Shown here in pieces: positions 1 through 9,417 of a stretch of 64,000 bases of DNA; position 1 is the first letter of the stretch; each line of letters starts with the position of its first letter. This stretch comes from Micromonospora parva. GTDB lineage: Bacteria; Actinomycetota; Actinomycetes; Mycobacteriales; Micromonosporaceae. Location of the stretch: assembly GCF_000718515.1 (NCBI RefSeq), contig NZ_JNZS01000010.1, forward strand, positions 306,131 to 370,130, written 5' to 3'. Both the position numbers and the translations under genes were made by a program. The notes below the pieces were generated by a model. It saw nothing but the letters and a program-made list of their open reading frames with translations, searched no databases and was not told the origin of the DNA.

Positions 1-350
1 GCGTCGACGGTTTCGGCCAGCCCGGTGTACGCGCCCCGGTGAGCGTGTTGGTAGAGGTCCCGGTCGGCCCACAGTTCGGCCAGTCGGGGTGGCACCCGCG
101 CCGGCAGTGGCCCGCCGGCGCGCCCGGCGGTCAGCAGGCGGTCGGCCAGCGAGGTGGCGCGGACCCGGTCCAGGGTGACGCCGCACGCCGCCGCGGCCTC
201 CAGCACCCACCGCTGGGGGTCCTCCACCTGGGCCAGGGTGCCGTGGAAGTCGAAGAGCACCGCCTTGACCGAGCGTCGGGACGCCCGGCGCTCGGCGGTG
301 CCCGGCGGACTGGTCTGGGGCGGTTCGGCATGGTCCGGCACGCCGTGCAC
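1..350 (-). CDS. HAD-superfamily hydrolase, N-terminal part (truncated by the window edge)
   Basis: The reverse strand is open from the left edge to about position 350. It encodes a HAD motif I, VLFDFHGTL, whose first Asp is the expected phosphoryl-accepting nucleophile, followed by a helical cap-like stretch. The product is probably a soluble phosphatase or phosphoglycolate-phosphatase-like enzyme, but the substrate cannot be told from this fragment. Two GTG codons (350 and 341) could be the start; the first is preceded by a weak GGTAGG. The gene is divergent from the helicase gene. The rest, including motifs II to IV, lies outside the window. Confidence 0.6.
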   Translation of the reverse strand, partial: MHGVPDHAEPPQTSPPGTAERRASRRSVKAVLFDFHGTLAQVEDPQRWVLEAAAACGVTLDRVRATSLADRLLTAGRAGGPLPARVPPRLAELWADRDLYQHAHRGAYTGLAETVD

Positions 351-414
351 CCTACCGACCGCCCCCGACCGCCCCTCCGGACGGCCTTGTGGGGTGCTGT
401 GACTCGGCACGCAC

Positions 415-428
415 TAATCTTGGTGCCA
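415..428 (+). promoter_or_regulatory. Putative -10 box of a leaderless helY transcript
   Basis: TAATCT ends seven bases before the ATG at 428 and no Shine-Dalgarno sequence is visible. Both suggest a leaderless mRNA, which is common in actinomycetes. No convincing -35 hexamer is seen at 16-18 bases, so this is tentative. Confidence 0.35.
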
Positions 429-3229
429 TGTCGAGCCCCGCCGAGCGGTACGCAGCGGCGCGCCGCAAGGCCGCACAAGCCGCACAGTTTCCGGCGTTGG
501 ACGAGTTCGCCCTTGAGCTGGGGTTCGACCTCGACGACTTCCAGCGGGAGGCGTGTCAGTCGCTGGAGCGGGGCAGCGGTGTGCTGGTCTGCGCCCCCAC
601 CGGCGCCGGCAAGACGGTGGTCGGGGAGTTCGCCGTCCACCTGGCGTTGCGCGGGCGGCCCGACGACCCGGTGCCCGCCGCCGACGCGACGACCCCGCCG
701 GCGCGGCGCAAGTGCTTCTACACCACGCCGATCAAGGCGTTGTCCAACCAGAAGTACCACGACCTGGTCGCCCGGTACGGCGCCGAGCAGGTGGGCCTGC
801 TGACCGGCGACAACGCGATCAACGGCGACGCGCCGGTGATCGTGATGACCACCGAGGTGCTGCGCAACATGCTCTACGCGGGCTCCAGCACCCTGCAGGG
901 CCTCGCGTACGTCGTGATGGACGAGGTGCACTACCTGGCCGACCGGTTCCGCGGCGGGGTGTGGGAAGAGGTGATCATTCACCTGCCGGCCTCGGTCACC
1001 CTGGTCTCGTTGTCGGCGACCGTGTCCAACGCCGAGGAGTTCGCCGACTGGCTGGTCACCGTGCGCGGCGAGACCGCGGTGGTGGTCAGCGAGCACCGGC
1101 CGGTGCCGTTGTGGCAGCACATGCTGGTCGGCAAGCGGATGTTCGACCTGTTCCACGACGCCGACGCCGCGCGCAAGCACGACGTGCACCCGGAGTTGCT
1201 GCGCTACACCCGGGAGACCGTGCGGCGGCTGGAGTTGGGCGAGGGGCGCAGCGCGGGCCCCGGTGCCGGGCGTCGTGGCCCGCGCTGGCGTGGCCCGATG
1301 CGCCCCGACATCGTCGACCGGCTGGACCGGGAGGGTCTGCTGCCGGCGATCCTGTTCATCTTCAGCCGGGCCGGGTGCGCCGCCGCGGTGCAGCAGTGCC
1401 TCGCCGCCGGGTTGCGGCTCACCTCGGCGGAGGAGCGGGCCGAGATCCGCCGGGTCGTCGAGTCCCGGGTCACCGCCATTCCCGGGGAGGACCTGTCGGT
1501 CCTGGGCTACTGGGAGTGGCTGGACGGTCTGGAACGCGGCCTGGCCGCCCACCACGCGGGCATGCTGCCGGTGTTCAAGGAAGTCGTCGAGGAGCTGTTC
1601 GTCCGTGGCCTGGTCAAGGCGGTCTTCGCCACCGAGACCCTGGCGTTGGGCATCAACATGCCGGCCCGCTGCGTCGTCCTGGAACGGCTGGTGAAGTACA
1701 ACGGCGAGGCGCACGTCGACCTGACCCCGGGGGAGTACACGCAGCTCACCGGGCGCGCCGGGCGCCGTGGCATCGACGTGGAGGGGCACGCCGTCGTGGT
1801 GTGGTCCCCGGAGACCGACCCGCGGCACGTGGCCGGGTTGGCGTCCACCCGCACCTACCCGCTGCGCTCCAGCTTCCGGCCGTCGTACAACATGGCCGTG
1901 AACCTGGTCGGCACTGTCGGCGCGGAGCCGGCCCGCGCTCTGCTGGAGTCGTCGTTCGCCCAGTTCCAGGCGGACCGGTCGGTGGTCGGTCTGGCCCGGC
2001 AGGTGCAGCGCAACACCGAGACCATCGAGGCGTACGGCGCGGAGGCCGCCTGCCACCACGGCGACTTCGACGAGTACTTCGCGCTGCGGGTGGCGATCGC
2101 CGAGCGGGAGAAGGCGATCGCCCGGCAGGGGCAGACCCAGCGCAAGGCCGCCGCGGTGGCCTCGTTGGAGCGGCTGCGCGTCGGTGACGTGATCCGGGTG
2201 CCGTCGGGCCGGCGGGCCGGTCTGGCGGTGGTGCTGGACCCGGCGACCGGCGGGTTCGGTGAGCCCCGGCCGCTGGTGCTCACCCAGGACCGTTGGGCCG
2301 GGCGGGTCAGCCCCGGCGACTTCACCACACCCGCCGAGGTGCTGGCCCGCATCCGGGTGCCCAAGCACTTCAACCACCGGTCACCGGCCGCCCGGCGGGA
2401 TCTCGCCGCCGAGGTCAGCGGGACCGGCCTGGACCGGCACGGCGGTCGGCGCGGAGGGCGTTCGCGGCAGGTGACCGGCGAGGACCACCGGATCACCCAG
2501 CTGCGCACCGAGCTGCGCCACCACCCCTGCCACGCCTGCCCGGAGCGGGAGGAGCACGCCCGCTGGGCGGAGCGGCGTCGGCGGCTGGAGCGCGACACCG
2601 AGGAGCTGCGCCAGCGGGTCAGCGGCCGTACGGGGTCCCTCGCCCGGACGTTCGACCGGATCGTGGCGTTGCTGACCGAGCGGGGGTACCTCGCCCGCGA
2701 CGGCGCGGTCACCGACGCCGGTCGGATGCTGGGCCGGATCTGGACCGAGGCGGACCTGCTGGTCGCCGAGTGCCTGCGCCGGGGGGTGTGGAACGGGCTG
2801 TCGCCGGCCGAGTTGGCCGCCGCGGTGTCGGTGGTGGTGTTCGAGGCGCGCCGTGATGTCGACGAGCGGGCGTCGCTGCCGCGCGGGCCGGTGGCCGACG
2901 CGGTGGACGAGACGCTGAAGCTGTGGGGGGAGATCGAGGCCGACGAGGCGGCGCGCGGGCTGACCGCGACCCGGGAACCGGATCTCGGGTTCGCCTGGCC
3001 GGTCTACCGGTGGGCCCGGGGTGAGGCGCTGGCCAAGGTGCTCGGCAGCGGGCACGAGATCGATGGTGAGATGCCCGCCGGTGACTTTGTCCGGTGGGCC
3101 CGACAGGTCGTCGACCTGCTCGGTCAGATTGCCGACTCCGGTGGCGCCGCAAGTGAGCTGCGCTCCACGGCGCGACAGGCTATAGCGGCGGTCAATCGGG
3201 GCGTTCTCGCTTACCACACGTCCGCCTGA
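428..3229 (+). CDS. helY: DEVH-box RNA helicase, HelY/Ski2-Mtr4 type
   Basis: A protein of 933 aa, typical for actinobacterial HelY. An ATP-dependent superfamily 2 helicase core occupies the N-terminal half: Walker A APTGAGKT near residue 56, DEVH Walker B near 150, SAT motif in LVSLSATVSN, and the C-terminal RecA motif QLTGRAGRRGID. The second half has the helical Ski2/Mtr4 C-terminal region. Homologues unwind RNA and are linked to RNA processing and turnover in the cytoplasm; the exact role here is inferred from the family. The ATG at 428 is chosen because an upstream in-frame extension carries no conserved sequence. The gene stands alone, divergent from the HAD gene. Confidence 0.88.
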   Translation: MSSPAERYAAARRKAAQAAQFPALDEFALELGFDLDDFQREACQSLERGSGVLVCAPTGAGKTVVGEFAVHLALRGRPDDPVPAADATTPPARRKCFYTTPIKALSNQKYHDLVARYGAEQVGLLTGDNAINGDAPVIVMTTEVLRNMLYAGSSTLQGLAYVVMDEVHYLADRFRGGVWEEVIIHLPASVTLVSLSATVSNAEEFADWLVTVRGETAVVVSEHRPVPLWQHMLVGKRMFDLFHDADAARKHDVHPELLRYTRETVRRLELGEGRSAGPGAGRRGPRWRGPMRPDIVDRLDREGLLPAILFIFSRAGCAAAVQQCLAAGLRLTSAEERAEIRRVVESRVTAIPGEDLSVLGYWEWLDGLERGLAAHHAGMLPVFKEVVEELFVRGLVKAVFATETLALGINMPARCVVLERLVKYNGEAHVDLTPGEYTQLTGRAGRRGIDVEGHAVVVWSPETDPRHVAGLASTRTYPLRSSFRPSYNMAVNLVGTVGAEPARALLESSFAQFQADRSVVGLARQVQRNTETIEAYGAEAACHHGDFDEYFALRVAIAEREKAIARQGQTQRKAAAVASLERLRVGDVIRVPSGRRAGLAVVLDPATGGFGEPRPLVLTQDRWAGRVSPGDFTTPAEVLARIRVPKHFNHRSPAARRDLAAEVSGTGLDRHGGRRGGRSRQVTGEDHRITQLRTELRHHPCHACPEREEHARWAERRRRLERDTEELRQRVSGRTGSLARTFDRIVALLTERGYLARDGAVTDAGRMLGRIWTEADLLVAECLRRGVWNGLSPAELAAAVSVVVFEARRDVDERASLPRGPVADAVDETLKLWGEIEADEAARGLTATREPDLGFAWPVYRWARGEALAKVLGSGHEIDGEMPAGDFVRWARQVVDLLGQIADSGGAASELRSTARQAIAAVNRGVLAYHTSA

Positions 3230-3395
3230 CAATGACGATCCGTCATTTTTCGTCGGCGAATCGACGCAGCGGACGGTTACCGCGACGGCACCTTACGAAT
3301 AGCCGCCAAGGCGCTGTTGCGCCTGATCACGGCACCCCTGATCATTGCCGAGGCGTCGTGTTGACGGGCCGGTAACGAATGGGGAGAAAGCCGCC

Positions 3396-4280
3396 GTGGC
3401 GGAAATCAATCATTTTGAGTACGGGTGGATCACGCCCGCGTTGAGTTACGCGCTGTCCGTGCTCGGATCGATCCTCGGTCTGGTCTGTGCCGGACGCATT
3501 CGCACGGCCCGGACCGGCGGTCAGCGGGCATGGTGGGGTCTGTTGTCGGCCTGGGCGCTGGGCGGCACCGCCATCTGGGCGATGCACTTCATGGCCATGC
3601 TCGGCTTCGCTGTCGAGAACACCCGGATCCGCTACGACGTGCCGCTGACCGCGGCCAGCACGGCCATCGCCGTGGTGGCGGTCGGTATCGGCCTGGCCAT
3701 CGTGGGCACCGGCCGGCTCAATCCGGTACGCCTGATCGCCGGTGGCCTCTTCACCGGTGTCGGCGTGGCCTCCATGCACTACACCGGGATGGCCGCCATG
3801 CGCCTCAACGGCAGCCTCGGCTACGACACCGTCCGGGTGGTGCTCTCGGTGGTCATCGCGGTGGTGGCGGCCACCGTCGCCCTGTGGCTCGCGATGACCG
3901 TCCGGCGGGGGGTCGTGATCTTCGCGTCCGCGCTGGTCATGGGGATCGCCGTCAACGGAATGCACTTCACCGGCATGAGCGCCCTGTCGGTGCACCGCCA
4001 CGAGGGGACCGGCGAGGTGACCGGCACCGGGGTGAGCACCCTGCTGGTGCCGATCGTGCTGGCGGTGATCTTCGGGGTGGTCGGTCTGCTCTACGCGCTG
4101 CTGGCCGCTCCGACCGACGACGACCGGGCCGCCACCGCGTACCTGGACGGGCGGCGGCTCGCCGCACCGGAGGCCCCGGCGCCCACCGCCGCTCCCGATC
4201 CGGTCGGGTTGCGGGCCCGCTCCACCCTCGGCCAGCCAGGTACGCCGTTCCCGTCCCGCCGGGACACACCGCCGCGCTGA
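3396..4280 (+). CDS. MHYT-domain integral membrane sensor protein
   Basis: A protein of 294 aa with about seven hydrophobic helices. It has three MHYT-type signatures in alternate helices: AMHFMAML, SMHYTGMA and GMHFTGMS. MHYT domains are membrane modules proposed to bind copper and to sense oxygen, CO or NO. Here the domain stands alone, with a polar C-terminal tail of about 60 aa and no GGDEF, EAL or kinase domain, so any partner is encoded elsewhere. GTG at 3396 is chosen because GGGGAGAA lies eight bases upstream. Signal and output are unknown. Confidence 0.8.
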   Translation: MAEINHFEYGWITPALSYALSVLGSILGLVCAGRIRTARTGGQRAWWGLLSAWALGGTAIWAMHFMAMLGFAVENTRIRYDVPLTAASTAIAVVAVGIGLAIVGTGRLNPVRLIAGGLFTGVGVASMHYTGMAAMRLNGSLGYDTVRVVLSVVIAVVAATVALWLAMTVRRGVVIFASALVMGIAVNGMHFTGMSALSVHRHEGTGEVTGTGVSTLLVPIVLAVIFGVVGLLYALLAAPTDDDRAATAYLDGRRLAAPEAPAPTAAPDPVGLRARSTLGQPGTPFPSRRDTPPR

Positions 4281-4314
4281 CGCCGCTCGGCCCGCGCTGA
4301 CGCCGCTCGGCCCG
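4275..4314 (+). repeat. Perfect 20-bp tandem duplication over the MHYT gene stop codon
   Basis: The unit cgctgacgccgctcggcccg occurs twice back to back. The first copy includes the TGA stop of the MHYT gene. Probably a replication-slippage duplication. Confidence 0.8.
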
Positions 4315-4346
4315 GCCCGCGCCGTCCACGCCGGTGCGGCGGCGGG

Positions 4347-5222
4347 TCAGGCCGGCCGGCGGCTGCGGCCGACGGTGAGGGTGGCCAGCAGCCCGGGGTG
4401 ATCTGTCGCCTCGCGCATGGGCACCACGGTGCGACAGCAGATCGTGATGTCCGGGGTCGCCGTGATGTGTTGCAGCCGGCCGTCGTCGATGCGTTGATGG
4501 CCGGTCGGCGTGCAGGTCCGCACGTCGGGGTCGTGGCCGGCGCGCAGGTTGAGGTCGCCGGCCAGCACGGTGGGCAGGCTTCCGGCGTCGCGGCTGATCC
4601 CCGGCAGGATGACGTCGAGCAGGTGGTGGCACTGGGTGAGCGCGACGCGGTAGCCGGTGGCCGACAGGTGCGTGGTGCAGGCGAGCAGGGCGCCGTCGGC
4701 GTCGACGCAGAGCCAGGCCCGTTCCTCGGGGTCCGCGAGGTCCTGCGTCGGATGGGTTCCGGCGTACACGGTGCCCGGGCCGGCCGCTGCCCGCGCGTGG
4801 GCCAGCAGCCCGATGCCGAATCGTTGGCCGTTGCGGCAGCGGGTGTCGTCGCCGCTCGGTCGGTCACCGGCGGCCTGGAACGCGGCCACGACGGTCCGGC
4901 CGGGGTGGACGGTCTGGAACACGCGGCGCAGGACGGCAAGGTCGTTCGCGCAGATCTCGTTGAGGGTGACCAGGTCGGGCGTCTCGGCGGTGATCACCTC
5001 GGTGGCCCTGGCCAGCGCCCGGCCGGTGTAGCAACCGGCGCGGCCACTGTTGCAGAGGTTCATCTGCAGCATCCGCAGCACGGTGACCTGCGGGGCGTCG
5101 GCCGGTGCGGCGCGCAGTGCGGTCGGTCGTGCGGCTGGCGCCGCGGTCGGCAGAGCGGCGACGGCGAGGAGGCAGCCCACGGCCAGGGCGCGGCGCAGGA
5201 AACGGTTCGAACGGGCGGCCAC
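4347..5222 (-). CDS. Secreted endonuclease/exonuclease/phosphatase-family protein
   Basis: A protein of 291 aa with a Sec-type signal (basic RSNRFLRR, then a hydrophobic Ala/Leu stretch). The mature part shows the EEP fold: LRMLQMNLCN at the first strand, LNEIC with the metal-binding Glu, GDLNLRAG with the catalytic Asp/Asn pair, and DHPGLLATL with the terminal catalytic His. Such enzymes cut phosphodiesters (DNase I-like nucleases, sphingomyelinases). Six or more Cys residues fit an exported, disulphide-bonded enzyme. The substrate is not predictable. GTG at 5222 gives the complete signal peptide. Same direction as the two genes that follow on this strand. Confidence 0.75.
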   Translation of the reverse strand: MAARSNRFLRRALAVGCLLAVAALPTAAPAARPTALRAAPADAPQVTVLRMLQMNLCNSGRAGCYTGRALARATEVITAETPDLVTLNEICANDLAVLRRVFQTVHPGRTVVAAFQAAGDRPSGDDTRCRNGQRFGIGLLAHARAAAGPGTVYAGTHPTQDLADPEERAWLCVDADGALLACTTHLSATGYRVALTQCHHLLDVILPGISRDAGSLPTVLAGDLNLRAGHDPDVRTCTPTGHQRIDDGRLQHITATPDITICCRTVVPMREATDHPGLLATLTVGRSRRPA

Positions 5223-5353
5223 ACGGACTCCGGATGCACGAGGCGACAGTCATCGCCGAGGTGCCAGTGATCCTACTGGCGGTCCAGCCACGATGGAGAT
5301 CCAGAGCGGCGGGCCGAGGGGGCACCCGCGTGGCGCGTACCCCCTCGGGTCGC

Positions 5354-6292
5354 TCAGTGGGCGCGGACCGCGACGACCGTGTACGGCGTGGTGGCGGTCG
5401 GTGGTGTGGTGAACCGGGCGTTGGGCAGGTAGAGCCGGCCCAACGCCGCGGCGACGGTGGTGGGCACGTCGAAGTTCGGGTCGGTGATGGTGCCGGTGCG
5501 GGTTCCGGCGGTGCCGGCGTGGTTGAGCCGGACCACGGCGATCAGGTTGAGGCGGTTCTGCACGACGTAGAGGGTGCGGCCGAGCAGCAACAGTCCGTCA
5601 CCGTTGGTGAAGGTGTGCCCCGGCACGTCCACGACGGTGCTCGCGCCGGTCGCCGGGTCGACCCGGTACAGCGTGCCGGTGGTGGACTGGACGACGATCA
5701 GTGCCCGGCCGTCCGGTGTGGTGGTGATGCCGTTGAGGTTGACGCCGGTGCCGACCTGCTCGTACGCGCCGGTCAGGGTGATCGTGGTGACGGCGTCGGC
5801 GGGCGGCAGCGACCCACCGCGACCGAACGGCAGCCGGTAGAGCACCGGCCGGTTCGAGTCGGTGAAGTACGCGGCGTCGCGGGTCAGGATCACGTCGTTG
5901 ACGAACGTCGGGGCGGTGGCGAGCTGATAGCGGGCCAGCACCTCGCCGGTGCGGGTGTCGAGCACGCGGGCGTCGCCGGCCGTGCCGCCGGAGACGAACA
6001 GCCGGCCACGGGCGTCGACCTTGAGACCGAGCGACGGGGTGCCGGTGGCCGCGCCGATCGTCGTGCTCCGGCCGGTGACCAGGTCGACGCGCTGGATGGC
6101 GCCGGTCGCGCGGGAGCCGAAGTAGGCGTACCGGCCGGCGGTGGCGATGCCCTCGGGCTGGAACCCGTCGGGGAGGGCGAGGACGGCCGGTGGCCGCCCG
6201 GCGGGGTGCGCCTGCGCCGGCGCGACGGCGACGGTGGCCAGCATGGCGGCGGTCAACGCGCCGACGAGTGTGGTGCGCAGGGGGCGGTTCAC
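5354..6292 (-). CDS. Secreted SMP-30/NHL-type beta-propeller protein
   Basis: A protein of 312 aa with a cleavable signal (hydrophobic core, then APAQAHPAG) and repeated propeller-blade strands such as GIATAGRYAYFGS, LKVDARGRLFVSGG and NGITTTPDGRALIV. The pattern fits SMP-30/gluconolactonase-like or NHL-repeat proteins, which include lactonases and sugar-binding proteins. The catalytic acid and metal ligands cannot be fixed by eye, so activity is uncertain. GTG at 6292 is the start because AAGGAG lies just upstream. The neighbours are secreted hydrolases, so an extracellular role in carbohydrate turnover is possible. Confidence 0.65.
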   Translation of the reverse strand: MNRPLRTTLVGALTAAMLATVAVAPAQAHPAGRPPAVLALPDGFQPEGIATAGRYAYFGSRATGAIQRVDLVTGRSTTIGAATGTPSLGLKVDARGRLFVSGGTAGDARVLDTRTGEVLARYQLATAPTFVNDVILTRDAAYFTDSNRPVLYRLPFGRGGSLPPADAVTTITLTGAYEQVGTGVNLNGITTTPDGRALIVVQSTTGTLYRVDPATGASTVVDVPGHTFTNGDGLLLLGRTLYVVQNRLNLIAVVRLNHAGTAGTRTGTITDPNFDVPTTVAAALGRLYLPNARFTTPPTATTPYTVVAVRAH

Positions 6293-6397
6293 TGTGCTCC
6301 TTCCGGGCGGAAGCGGCACGAGCCGACACGTCCGCCACGTTCACTGGGGCCAGGACCCTCCCCACTGTACGGCCGCTGCCGGGCGCCCGCCCGGCGT

Positions 6398-6430
6398 CAC
6401 CGGCGCGGCCTTCGGGTGACCGCGCCGGTG
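6398..6430 (-). terminator. Hairpin terminator after the GH127 gene
   Basis: Perfect 11-bp arms (caccggcgcgg and ccgcgccggtg) enclose an 11-base loop just downstream of the GH127 stop on this strand. There is no U-tract, as is usual for high-GC actinomycetes. Confidence 0.5.
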
Positions 6431-6451
6431 AGCCCGGGGGTGGGGCGGATG

Positions 6452-8785
6452 TCAGGCGTTGCGGACGAGCCTCCACCGGTTGTCCGCGCTGCCGTTGTCG
6501 GAATCCTGCACGGCCTGCGCTCCCCAGGCGGTCGACCCGTTCAGGATTCCCAGCAGCTTGTTGCTGTTGACGTTGCGGATCTTGTAGGAGCCGTCGCCGT
6601 TGTCCACGAGGATCCAGCGGTGGTCGGCGGTGCCGTTGTCGGCCCACTGCAGGACCCGGGCGTTGTCCGCTGTGGACATGTTCTCCACGCCCAGGACCTT
6701 GCCGCTGTGGACGTTGCGGAACCGCACCGCGTTGCCGTCGGTCACCATCACCCAGTTGTGGTCGGCGGTGCCGCTGTCGCCCCACTGCACGGCCAGCCCG
6801 CCGTCGGCGGTGGACATGTTCTGCACGCCGAGGACCAGGCCGGTGCCGACGTTCACCAGGCGGTAGCTGCCGCCGGTGCTGCCGCCGCCGTTGGTGTTCC
6901 AGTAGACCGTGTAGTTGTAGCCGTGGGCGTCGTAGAACGGGGCGAGGTTGACGGTGGACCCGTTGGCGCTGGCGGTGAACGCGAGCGAGCTGGTGCTGGT
7001 ACGCGCGATCGAGGAGACGGTCAGTGCGGGCAGGGCGCTGAGCGCGGTGTTGCCGTAGTTGCCGGCCAGCACTGTCGGGCCGTACGTGACGGCGGCGACC
7101 GAGGCGTTGTCGTTGGCGGCCCGCATGGCGACCTGCATCGGCAGTCGCACGGTGAGGGTGTCGCCGGCGGCCCAGGTGCGGGTGACGGTGGCGTAGCTGC
7201 CGGGGGTGGTGGCGACGTTCTGCACAGTGCCGTTGACGGTGATCGTCGCGCCGCTGGTCCAGGACGGGATCCGCACCCGGATGCTCCACGAGCCGCTCAT
7301 CGTCCCCGACAGGGTCAGGGTGCTGGTGTCGCTGACCGGGTAGCTGGTGCTCTGGGTGACGGTGATGCCGCGCTGCGTCCAGTTGAGCACCGACGGGGTG
7401 AACAGGTTCACGCTCAGGGTGGTGCCGTTGTAGAAGTAGATGGAGTCCATCAGCCTGGTGTTGATCTCCAGGCCGGTGCCCTGGCAGCACCAGAACGAGT
7501 TGTAGTCGGTGCTCCAGGTGCCGCCGCCCCAGGCCGGGCCCACCCCGCGACGCCCGCCCGGGCGCAGCGGGGTGAAGTAGGTGATGTGGCCGTGGCTGTC
7601 GGCCGGGTTCTGCCCGCCGATCAGGTGGTTGATCAGGGCGCGCTCGTAGAAGTCGAAGTAGTCGGTCCGGTTCGGGTCGAGCAGCCACAACTCCCTGGTC
7701 AGCTTGAGCATGTTGAACGTGTTGCACTGCTCGCAGGTGTCGTTGCTGAGGTAGCCGGCGATCGCGTTCGGCGCCCGGAAGTGCTCCGCCTGGCTGTTGC
7801 CGCCGATGGCGTAGGTGTGCGCGCCGACGGTGATGTTCCAGGCGTTGCTGGCGATGTCCCGGTACCGGGTGGTCCCGGTGGCCTTGTACTCGCGGGCCGC
7901 GCCGATCCACTTGGGCACCTGCGTGTTGGCGTGCAACCCGTTGAGCTGGTCCTGGTTGGCCGCGAGGGGGTTGAACACGGCGGCGTGGTCGAACCGCTGG
8001 GCGGTGGTGAGCCAGCGGGAGTCGCCGGTCTGCTGGTAGATGTCGGTGAGCACGTCGTTCATGCCACCGAACTCGGTGCCCAGCATCGACTGCATCTGGC
8101 TGGAGCTCAGTCGGCTCGTGCGGCTGTCGACCCAGCCGGCGAGGGCCAGCAGCACGGTTCGGGCCTGGGTGTTTCCGGTGTAGCGCCAGACGTCGAGCAG
8201 CCCGGCGAGGGTCTTGTGGATGCAGTAGTACGGCACGTTGCCGTTGGACAGCGTCCGGGCCTCGAGCGCGGTGAAGTCGGACTCCGGGAAGCCGGAGAGG
8301 TAACCCGCGCCGAACCCGGCGGCGGAGTTGTTGGCCTGGCACTTGGCCAGCTCGGCCACCATGTAGTTGGCCTTGTCCCGGCAGGTGGTGTCGCCCAGCA
8401 CCGCGTACGCGTACGCCCAGGCGCTCAGGAAGTGCCCCTGCATGTGGGTCCGGAACGGGAAGTTCGGCGCGTCCCAGCCGCCGTTGGTGGCGGCGCCGTT
8501 GGTGGAGAGCCGGTGGTTGGCCCGGAAGTTGTAGAGCATCCGGTCGACGTCGACGAACCGGAGGTAGTTGAGCGTGCGGTTCTGGTTGTCCATCCACCGG
8601 CCTGCGGTGAGTCGGACCTGACCGGGGTCGAACGGGTACGCCGAGACGCCGATGTCGGAGCGGGCCGGGGGCACGATGGCGGCAGACGCGCTCCCGGGCG
8701 CGACGGCGGCGCCGGTCGCGGAGAGCACCACTGTGGCTCCGGCGGCCTGAAGCAGGTGGCGGCGGCTGAGGGGCGGGGGTGGCAT
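6452..8785 (-). CDS. GH127 beta-L-arabinofuranosidase with C-terminal ricin-type lectin domain
   Basis: A protein of 777 aa. It starts with a Tat-like signal (SRRHLLQAAG, hydrophobic stretch, ASA cleavage site). The catalytic domain is the former DUF1680: TCEQCNTFNMLK holds the Zn-binding Glu/Cys pair and FWCCQGTGLE the Cys nucleophile region known from the GH127 enzyme HypBA1. The last 140 residues form three beta-trefoil repeats ending in QW-type motifs (AVQWGDSGTADHNW, VLQWADNGTADHRW, DNGSADNRW), a CBM13 carbohydrate-binding module. It should release beta-L-arabinofuranose from plant glycans outside the cell. ATG at 8785 has GGAGG upstream. The gene is divergent from the GH43 gene and has an operator-like 14-mer upstream. 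Confidence 0.85.
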   Translation of the reverse strand: MPPPPLSRRHLLQAAGATVVLSATGAAVAPGSASAAIVPPARSDIGVSAYPFDPGQVRLTAGRWMDNQNRTLNYLRFVDVDRMLYNFRANHRLSTNGAATNGGWDAPNFPFRTHMQGHFLSAWAYAYAVLGDTTCRDKANYMVAELAKCQANNSAAGFGAGYLSGFPESDFTALEARTLSNGNVPYYCIHKTLAGLLDVWRYTGNTQARTVLLALAGWVDSRTSRLSSSQMQSMLGTEFGGMNDVLTDIYQQTGDSRWLTTAQRFDHAAVFNPLAANQDQLNGLHANTQVPKWIGAAREYKATGTTRYRDIASNAWNITVGAHTYAIGGNSQAEHFRAPNAIAGYLSNDTCEQCNTFNMLKLTRELWLLDPNRTDYFDFYERALINHLIGGQNPADSHGHITYFTPLRPGGRRGVGPAWGGGTWSTDYNSFWCCQGTGLEINTRLMDSIYFYNGTTLSVNLFTPSVLNWTQRGITVTQSTSYPVSDTSTLTLSGTMSGSWSIRVRIPSWTSGATITVNGTVQNVATTPGSYATVTRTWAAGDTLTVRLPMQVAMRAANDNASVAAVTYGPTVLAGNYGNTALSALPALTVSSIARTSTSSLAFTASANGSTVNLAPFYDAHGYNYTVYWNTNGGGSTGGSYRLVNVGTGLVLGVQNMSTADGGLAVQWGDSGTADHNWVMVTDGNAVRFRNVHSGKVLGVENMSTADNARVLQWADNGTADHRWILVDNGDGSYKIRNVNSNKLLGILNGSTAWGAQAVQDSDNGSADNRWRLVRNA

Positions 8786-8940
8786 GGGGAACCTCCAGGT
8801 GGCCGGTACGTCGGGGCCGCCGTCGATGGCGGCGGGGTCGTCGGCGGTGAACTGCCGACGACGGGTGCGGTGCGGGTGGTGGGGACGCGGTCGCTGTGGA
8901 CGCCGGGTGCCCACCCCTGACGCTTATCGCGGCACATCGA

Positions 8941-8954
8941 TGTGATCGCTAACA
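8941..8954 (-). promoter_or_regulatory. LacI-type operator upstream of the GH127 gene
   Basis: Read on this strand the site is TGTTAGCGATCACA, 12 of 14 matches to the palindrome TGTTAGCGCTAACA. It lies 156 bases before the GH127 start and overlaps a second perfect palindrome, cacatcgatgtg (8933-8944). Closely similar sites occur before the GH43 and GH10 genes. The regulator is not in the window. Confidence 0.5.
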
Positions 8955-9285
8955 TAGTTCGTCGTTAACATGCCCGCAACCCCCGGATCGACCCGCCGGC
9001 CCGTCCGCGCGGCGACCTGGCCCGGAGGTGTCGGGCTGGAGGACCGCAAAGGTCCGAAACGGACACCGGCTGGGCGTCGGGCCAGCAAAATGTGACCCTG
9101 TGTGACGGATGACGATGGATGAGAGCGGATGCCCGGCCGTTGACGCCCGCCGTGTCGCTCAGTACGGTGCATCGTAAATCTTGGATGTCAACGTCGATAC
9201 ATCAATGCTGCGATGTGGTTACGACGGTCATCCCGCGTCTCGCAAAATTCCAGGTCAGACGGGGAGGGAGGCGTCCGACAACAGC

Positions 9286-9299
9286 TGTTAACGCTAACA
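9286..9299 (+). promoter_or_regulatory. LacI-type operator upstream of the GH43 gene
   Basis: TGTTAACGCTAACA has perfect TGTTA/TAACA arms and differs at one position from the ideal palindrome. It lies 119 bases before the GH43 start in the divergent GH127-GH43 interval. Confidence 0.6.
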
Positions 9300-9417
9300 C
9301 GGCCGCCGGTCGTGCTGCTTGGCGTGCGGACAGCAGAGTCCGTTCGGGCGGCAGCCAGGACAGCGGTGGCGCGTCGAGGCGGACATCGCGCACGGCACAC
9401 TCTCTGTGGGAGTAATC

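Noticed and set aside
131..2377. Long minus-strand open frame of about 748 codons opposite the helicase gene
   Set aside because: It mirrors the helicase gene, has Arg/His/Gly-rich composition without domains, and is a product of high GC.
5105..8920. Plus-strand open frame of about 1270 codons
   Set aside because: It runs antisense to three convincing secreted-protein genes and shows only Gly/Val/Arg-rich repeats.
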